Assembly: GCA_034687125.1 (NCBI GenBank)
Contig: JAQGBZ010000519.1
Coordinates: 1 to 36,202 of the forward strand
Length of the DNA stretch: 36,202 nt
Reading direction: 5' to 3'
Origin: Neelides folsomi
Taxonomy: Eukaryota; Arthropoda; Collembola; Neelipleona; Neelidae
Within the stretch, counting starts at the first letter, position 1. The number at the start of each line of letters is the position of its first letter. The translations under genes were made by a program, and so were the position numbers. The notes beneath the pieces were generated by a model. That model had not been told where the DNA came from and did not search any database. It saw only the letters and a list, made by a program, of their open reading frames with translations. Shown here piece by piece: positions 33,301-36,202 of this stretch.

Positions 33301-35957
33301 ACTATTGCTTCATTTCCTTCAACGTCTTTTTCAAATTGAACAAAAACTTTGTTTTCTCGCCCCAACAAATCGTGAAGTTAACATGAAGAGATTTGTAATG
33401 AAATTGTGAGTTCATCATTCTTAACGTTCATTTTGCAGTATTCAATGGCTTGCTTAGTTTGATATGTTTCCAAGAGTGAAAAGTTTCATATCCATGTCGT
33501 CGAGTCTGGGAAATTGGGCCAAGTACTCCGTTGAGCAAACTCTCCAGTCTTTTTTTAACAAACGTTTGTTCTCAAAAATGGGTTGTAGGATATTTGTGTT
33601 ATTGTAGCGTTCAAGTGCCAGGTCAGCAATCATTGTGGGAATTGGTGAGTCGTCAAACAATTTAGGGCTAAATGTGTTGATCAGAGCAGCACCAATCCTT
33701 ACAAACAACGTCAGTTTTTCCTTTTTCACATAGGGCATTTCGATGACGGAATTTAACAGTCCCCACTTTTTTAATCTGGTATTTGAAGACTCCACCATGG
33801 TCATGCCGGGTCATAGTCACCTTACGAGTTGAATTGGCTTCAAGAGTAGTGAATTGTGTTTGACCCTTTTTAATCAGTGACTGCATTGAATTTTTGAATT
33901 TCTTGAGCTGATAATTTCACTTTATCTTTCATGATTTTGATTTGCTTCAAAGAATTTTGATCAAACAATTTGTCAACATTGAGGTGATGACGGCAAGTTC
34001 TGTTTTTGAGAGGAATAAATATTCTCTTGAAATTCCACAATTGCAAGATTTCTTCTTTCGGAATTTCACATCTTCCGTTTTTTTTGCAAATGAAATAATG
34101 AGACTCTGACTTGTAACATGAATTTAGCTCAAGGTAAATGGATTTGGGATCTTCATAATCTTGAGTGCTTTGATTTTGGCTTTCTTTGATTTTATCCTCA
34201 TCATTCTCAAACCCAGTTTCTTCTATCTCAAAATCAATTGACTCATCATCTGTCATTTCTTCTTCTTCCTAAAAGTGTATAAAAATTAGTTGAAATATTC
34301 ATAATAATTTCATTTTAACATAATTTATTTGATATATAAAACGAGTAAAACATAATTAATCTACCTCGTCAGTAAATTGAATAATTTTGCCCTTATGTAA
34401 TCCAGTGCAATTAAGCCGTTCTTTTCTTTGATTTTCATAATTCATCATTGAAATTGACGTTGAAGGTATTGAATAATTATAATGGACAAGTTCATCTAAA
34501 TGAAGTTCACAGTCTTGTTTACGGTAGATTTTGAGATGAATGACCTTTGGCGATTTTAAACGACTCATCAATTCACAAATTCTCCCTATTAAATTGTATT
34601 GAAGCTTTTTCGATTTAATGAAAAATTCATCACTGGAAAAATGTAGCTGAAACAAAATAAATTATATTTAATTATGTACACTTTTGTAAATTAATATTTA
34701 ACCGTTTAATTTATGTAAATGTGTATTTATTAATGCTATGTCTTCAATATAATTTTCATTTAAAGATTTTAAACCTCGTATTTCTTCATAAGATAACTCC
34801 AAGACATGAGTGAGAAAAGTGATGTGAAATGATTATTTGATTCATGAATTGTTTCTAAAAATGTTACAAGTGAAAATTGAATTTTAAGATTGAAATTCGT
34901 AATATTTTTAATTAGTAATTATTAATGATATTTATTTGCTCTAGGCTTCAGTAACCATCAATTTTCCCAACATGGTATTTATTTTATTCAACTCTCCATA
35001 AAATTGTGTATATGATAAATGCTAAAACTCAGGGGAACTTTTATGAGAAGTGCTTTTGTATTCTTCGTACATTTAACTTGTCATCTAATTACATACATTT
35101 GTGACCCTAGCGGCTAGATTTTTTCTTAGTACTTACAATAATTTTCCCAATATGAAATTTATATATGTTAATCTAGGCACAATTGAGAATAGATTTTCAA
35201 AATATCAAGTTCCAAACTTTATGCTAATATTATGAAAAATATCTTTATAAATCAGCCCAGATCTCATATCTAATGCATACTCTCCTTTGGTTTAAAAACA
35301 GTAATTTAGTTGATATGATTTTTACCTCAGGAATTTTTTATATATTTTTTAAACCATTAATTGAAGTATTAGTAATTTTAATATTTAATACACTAGATAA
35401 AGGTAAAATTTTGGGTGAAGGTGAATTCGGAACCGTTTGTAAAGGCGAATTAATGGTAAATAATGCCAAGTGTGAAGTGGCGGTGAAAACTCTTAAGGAA
35501 AACATTGATGCTTGTTATTTAAAATCTATTTTATCTGAAATAAAAATTATGCAATACATCGGCACCCATCCAAACATTATTGGATATTTTGGCGCAAATA
35601 CTAAAAATTTGAAAATTGGTAAACTTGTTAATGTTGCAAATCATAAATTGCTGATTCAAATTTTTATAAAAATTTAATTTATTAGTGATATACATAGTAC
35701 ATACTAGTGATATTTAATTTTATGTTAAATTTTTAATTAAAGGAAAAATATGTGTTGTTGTCGAATTTTGTAAAAACGGAAGCTTAAAAGATTATATGTT
35801 TAAAAATCGAGCATTTTACGTGGAGAAATTTAAGTCAAAGAACAAAACTGAAATTGCTCCCTTTCTAATATCATTTTTTAATTGGAGTTGTGAAATAGCC
35901 AAAGGCATGGCATTTTTAGAAAGCAAAAAGGTCATTTCATGTTACAGTTCTAAATGA
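30397..35957 (+). CDS. Receptor tyrosine kinase-like protein with GH17 glucanase-like ectodomain, 5' end and catalytic loop missing
   Basis: Exons 30397-30559, 31312-31754, 31917-32396, 32588-32732, 35403-35618 and 35743-35957 join in phase to 553 residues. Residues 1-320 resemble GH17 beta-1,3-glucanases: VTFSPYTKKG near the start, the nucleophile motif GETGWASEG (Glu237), and FFEGIDEPWKGG with KHFGWW. The general-acid region, normally VGNE, reads FTSQ (129-132), so the acid is Gln. A transmembrane helix (about 335-357) is followed by RHKK. The juxtamembrane (SEIKEFLSGVED, KPFDKNYEV) has the layout of arthropod receptor tyrosine kinases. The kinase N-lobe starts ITGKILGEGEFGTV, with VAVK Lys439 and alphaC Glu456, and continues to EFCKNGSLKDY and EIAKGMAFLESKKVI. 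The frame then ends at TGA before any HRD or DFG; a weak donor after AAG (35930) could lead to exons beyond the window. The join at 32732/35403 uses a GC donor. Inferred role: a beta-glucan-sensing receptor. Confidence 0.65.
30622..31240. mobile_element. Long inverted-repeat (foldback/MITE-like) element in the first receptor intron
   Basis: The left end (ATTGGGAAGAAT..., AAAGCATAGATTTTCCAT) matches the reverse complement of the right end (ATGGAAAATTCATGCTT ... GTGTCCAAT). Inner arms also pair: TATGGTGACTCCATGGTGCAC near 30804-30828 with its diverged complement at about 31145-31170. The arms differ by an internal deletion. The block is GC-richer than its intron and full of ATGGTGA/TCACCAT words. 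No transposase is encoded. Confidence 0.5.
32501..32558. repeat. Two adjacent perfect inverted repeats in the receptor intron
   Basis: Positions 32501-32518 are a perfect 18-bp palindrome, GATTAATATATATTAATC. Overlapping its last base, 32518-32533 (CAAATATTTGAAGCAA) pairs perfectly over 16 bp with 32543-32558, leaving a 9-base loop. The pair lies just before the splice acceptor at 32587. Confidence 0.8.
33117..34655 (-). pseudogene. Decayed DDE_Tnp_4/SWIM-type transposon protein, antisense inside the receptor intron
   Basis: Minus-strand reading frames carry pieces, in order, of an arthropod transposon protein with a DDE_Tnp_4-like transposase and a C-terminal SWIM zinc finger. N-terminal exons lie at about 34655-34365 (phase 0 start after TTTCAG) and from 34269 (EEEEMTDDE...). 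They are followed by SLIKKGQTQFTTLEANSTRKVTMTR (about 33886-33815), MVESSNTRLKKWG with the conserved downstream region (33804-33454), and the SWIM motif CSCKVGLRTLGTCSH (Cys-x-Cys ... Cys-x-His, 33368-33117). Frames change near 33870 and 33815, TGA/TAA stops interrupt, and the catalytic DDE segment before QTQFTTLEAN seems to be missing. The element is inactive. The family name is from motif memory; a related Harbinger-like group is possible. Confidence 0.6.
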
Positions 35958-36050
35958 GATAAAATCATCTATATATTTGAATAAATTAATACCTATCTTA
36001 CTTATTGTATCTTTAAATGAATAAACATTAATCAAATTAAATTAAAATTT

Positions 36051-36202
36051 ATGAAATACAGGGTGAAAAGAGATTATAAAAACGCCTGGTTAGTCCTTCT
36101 TTTCTTGCATATAACATTAGTTAGCGGGAAAAGTTTAGGCGGGATGTCCTTCATAGGACTTTGTTTTCATTATAATATACCTACTTCTTGTAATTTTATA
36201 AA
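36051..36202 (+). CDS. 5' exon of a secreted or membrane protein, running off the window
   Basis: ATG at 36051 opens a frame that stays open to the window end (50 codons). It reads MKYRVKRDYKNAW followed by a hydrophobic core (LVLLFLHITLVSG), a plausible signal peptide with a basic N-region, and then GGMSFIGLCFHYN. It begins only 94 bases after the receptor stop, on the same strand, so it may be the next gene of a tandem cluster. The family is not recognised. If the receptor gene continues beyond 35930, this ORF would lie in its intron and be spurious. Confidence 0.4.
   Translation, partial: MKYRVKRDYKNAWLVLLFLHITLVSGKSLGGMSFIGLCFHYNIPTSCNFI

Noticed and set aside
36058..36071. CAGGGTG at this position as the end of a third MITE copy.
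   Set aside because: Only seven bases match, no inverted partner lies within the remaining sequence, and the segment reads better as a signal-peptide exon.

Overview
The window reads as nuclear DNA of a small arthropod, most likely a springtail (Collembola) or a close hexapod relative. It is very AT-rich. Most genes are split by short AT-rich introns with GT-AG borders, several protein families are animal-specific, and there are fragments of glycosyl hydrolases of a kind springtails are known to carry. No bacterial operons, CRISPR arrays, tRNA or rRNA genes were seen. The species assignment is inference.

Layout, left to right: the 3' half of a pancreatic-type lipase with a long polyQ-bearing tail (142-3249, +); a small GPI-anchor-like cysteine-rich secreted protein (4343-5240, +); an LTR-like stretch (about 6200-6454); a short secreted peptide gene whose reading frame continues past an in-frame stop (6989-7697, +); a single-exon divergent ionotropic receptor (9629-11665, +); two orphan exons of a cysteine-rich protein (12011-12554, -); a complete 15-exon M1 aminopeptidase N (14419-18761, -); a charged single-pass membrane protein (19716-20725, -); and a complete 16-exon M16C metallopeptidase (21130-26287, -).

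Head-to-head with the peptidase, about 300 bp away, is a Mesh1 (ppGpp/NADPH phosphatase family) gene (26585-28222, +). Its first exon also encodes a transposase-type double helix-turn-helix and a putative nuclear localisation signal, giving a 473-residue fusion protein. Then come a broken GH5 glucanase fragment (28959-29434, -) and a gene on the + strand (30397-35957). The exons of this last gene join in phase to give a GH17 beta-1,3-glucanase-like ectodomain, a transmembrane helix, a juxtamembrane segment and a tyrosine-kinase N-lobe: a receptor kinase with a glucanase-type sensor. The GH17 general-acid position appears to be Gln instead of Glu. The receptor's largest intron seems to start with a GC donor and holds a decayed DDE/SWIM transposon on the opposite strand. 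At the right edge a new signal-peptide exon begins (36051).

The strongest candidates for something undescribed are the glucanase-ectodomain receptor kinase and the HTH-Mesh1 fusion. Both rest on intact reading frames and matching intron phases, and both need transcript evidence. Exon borders were worked out by hand. For the aminopeptidase, the M16 peptidase, the Mesh1 fusion and the membrane protein, all exon lengths sum to whole codon counts.
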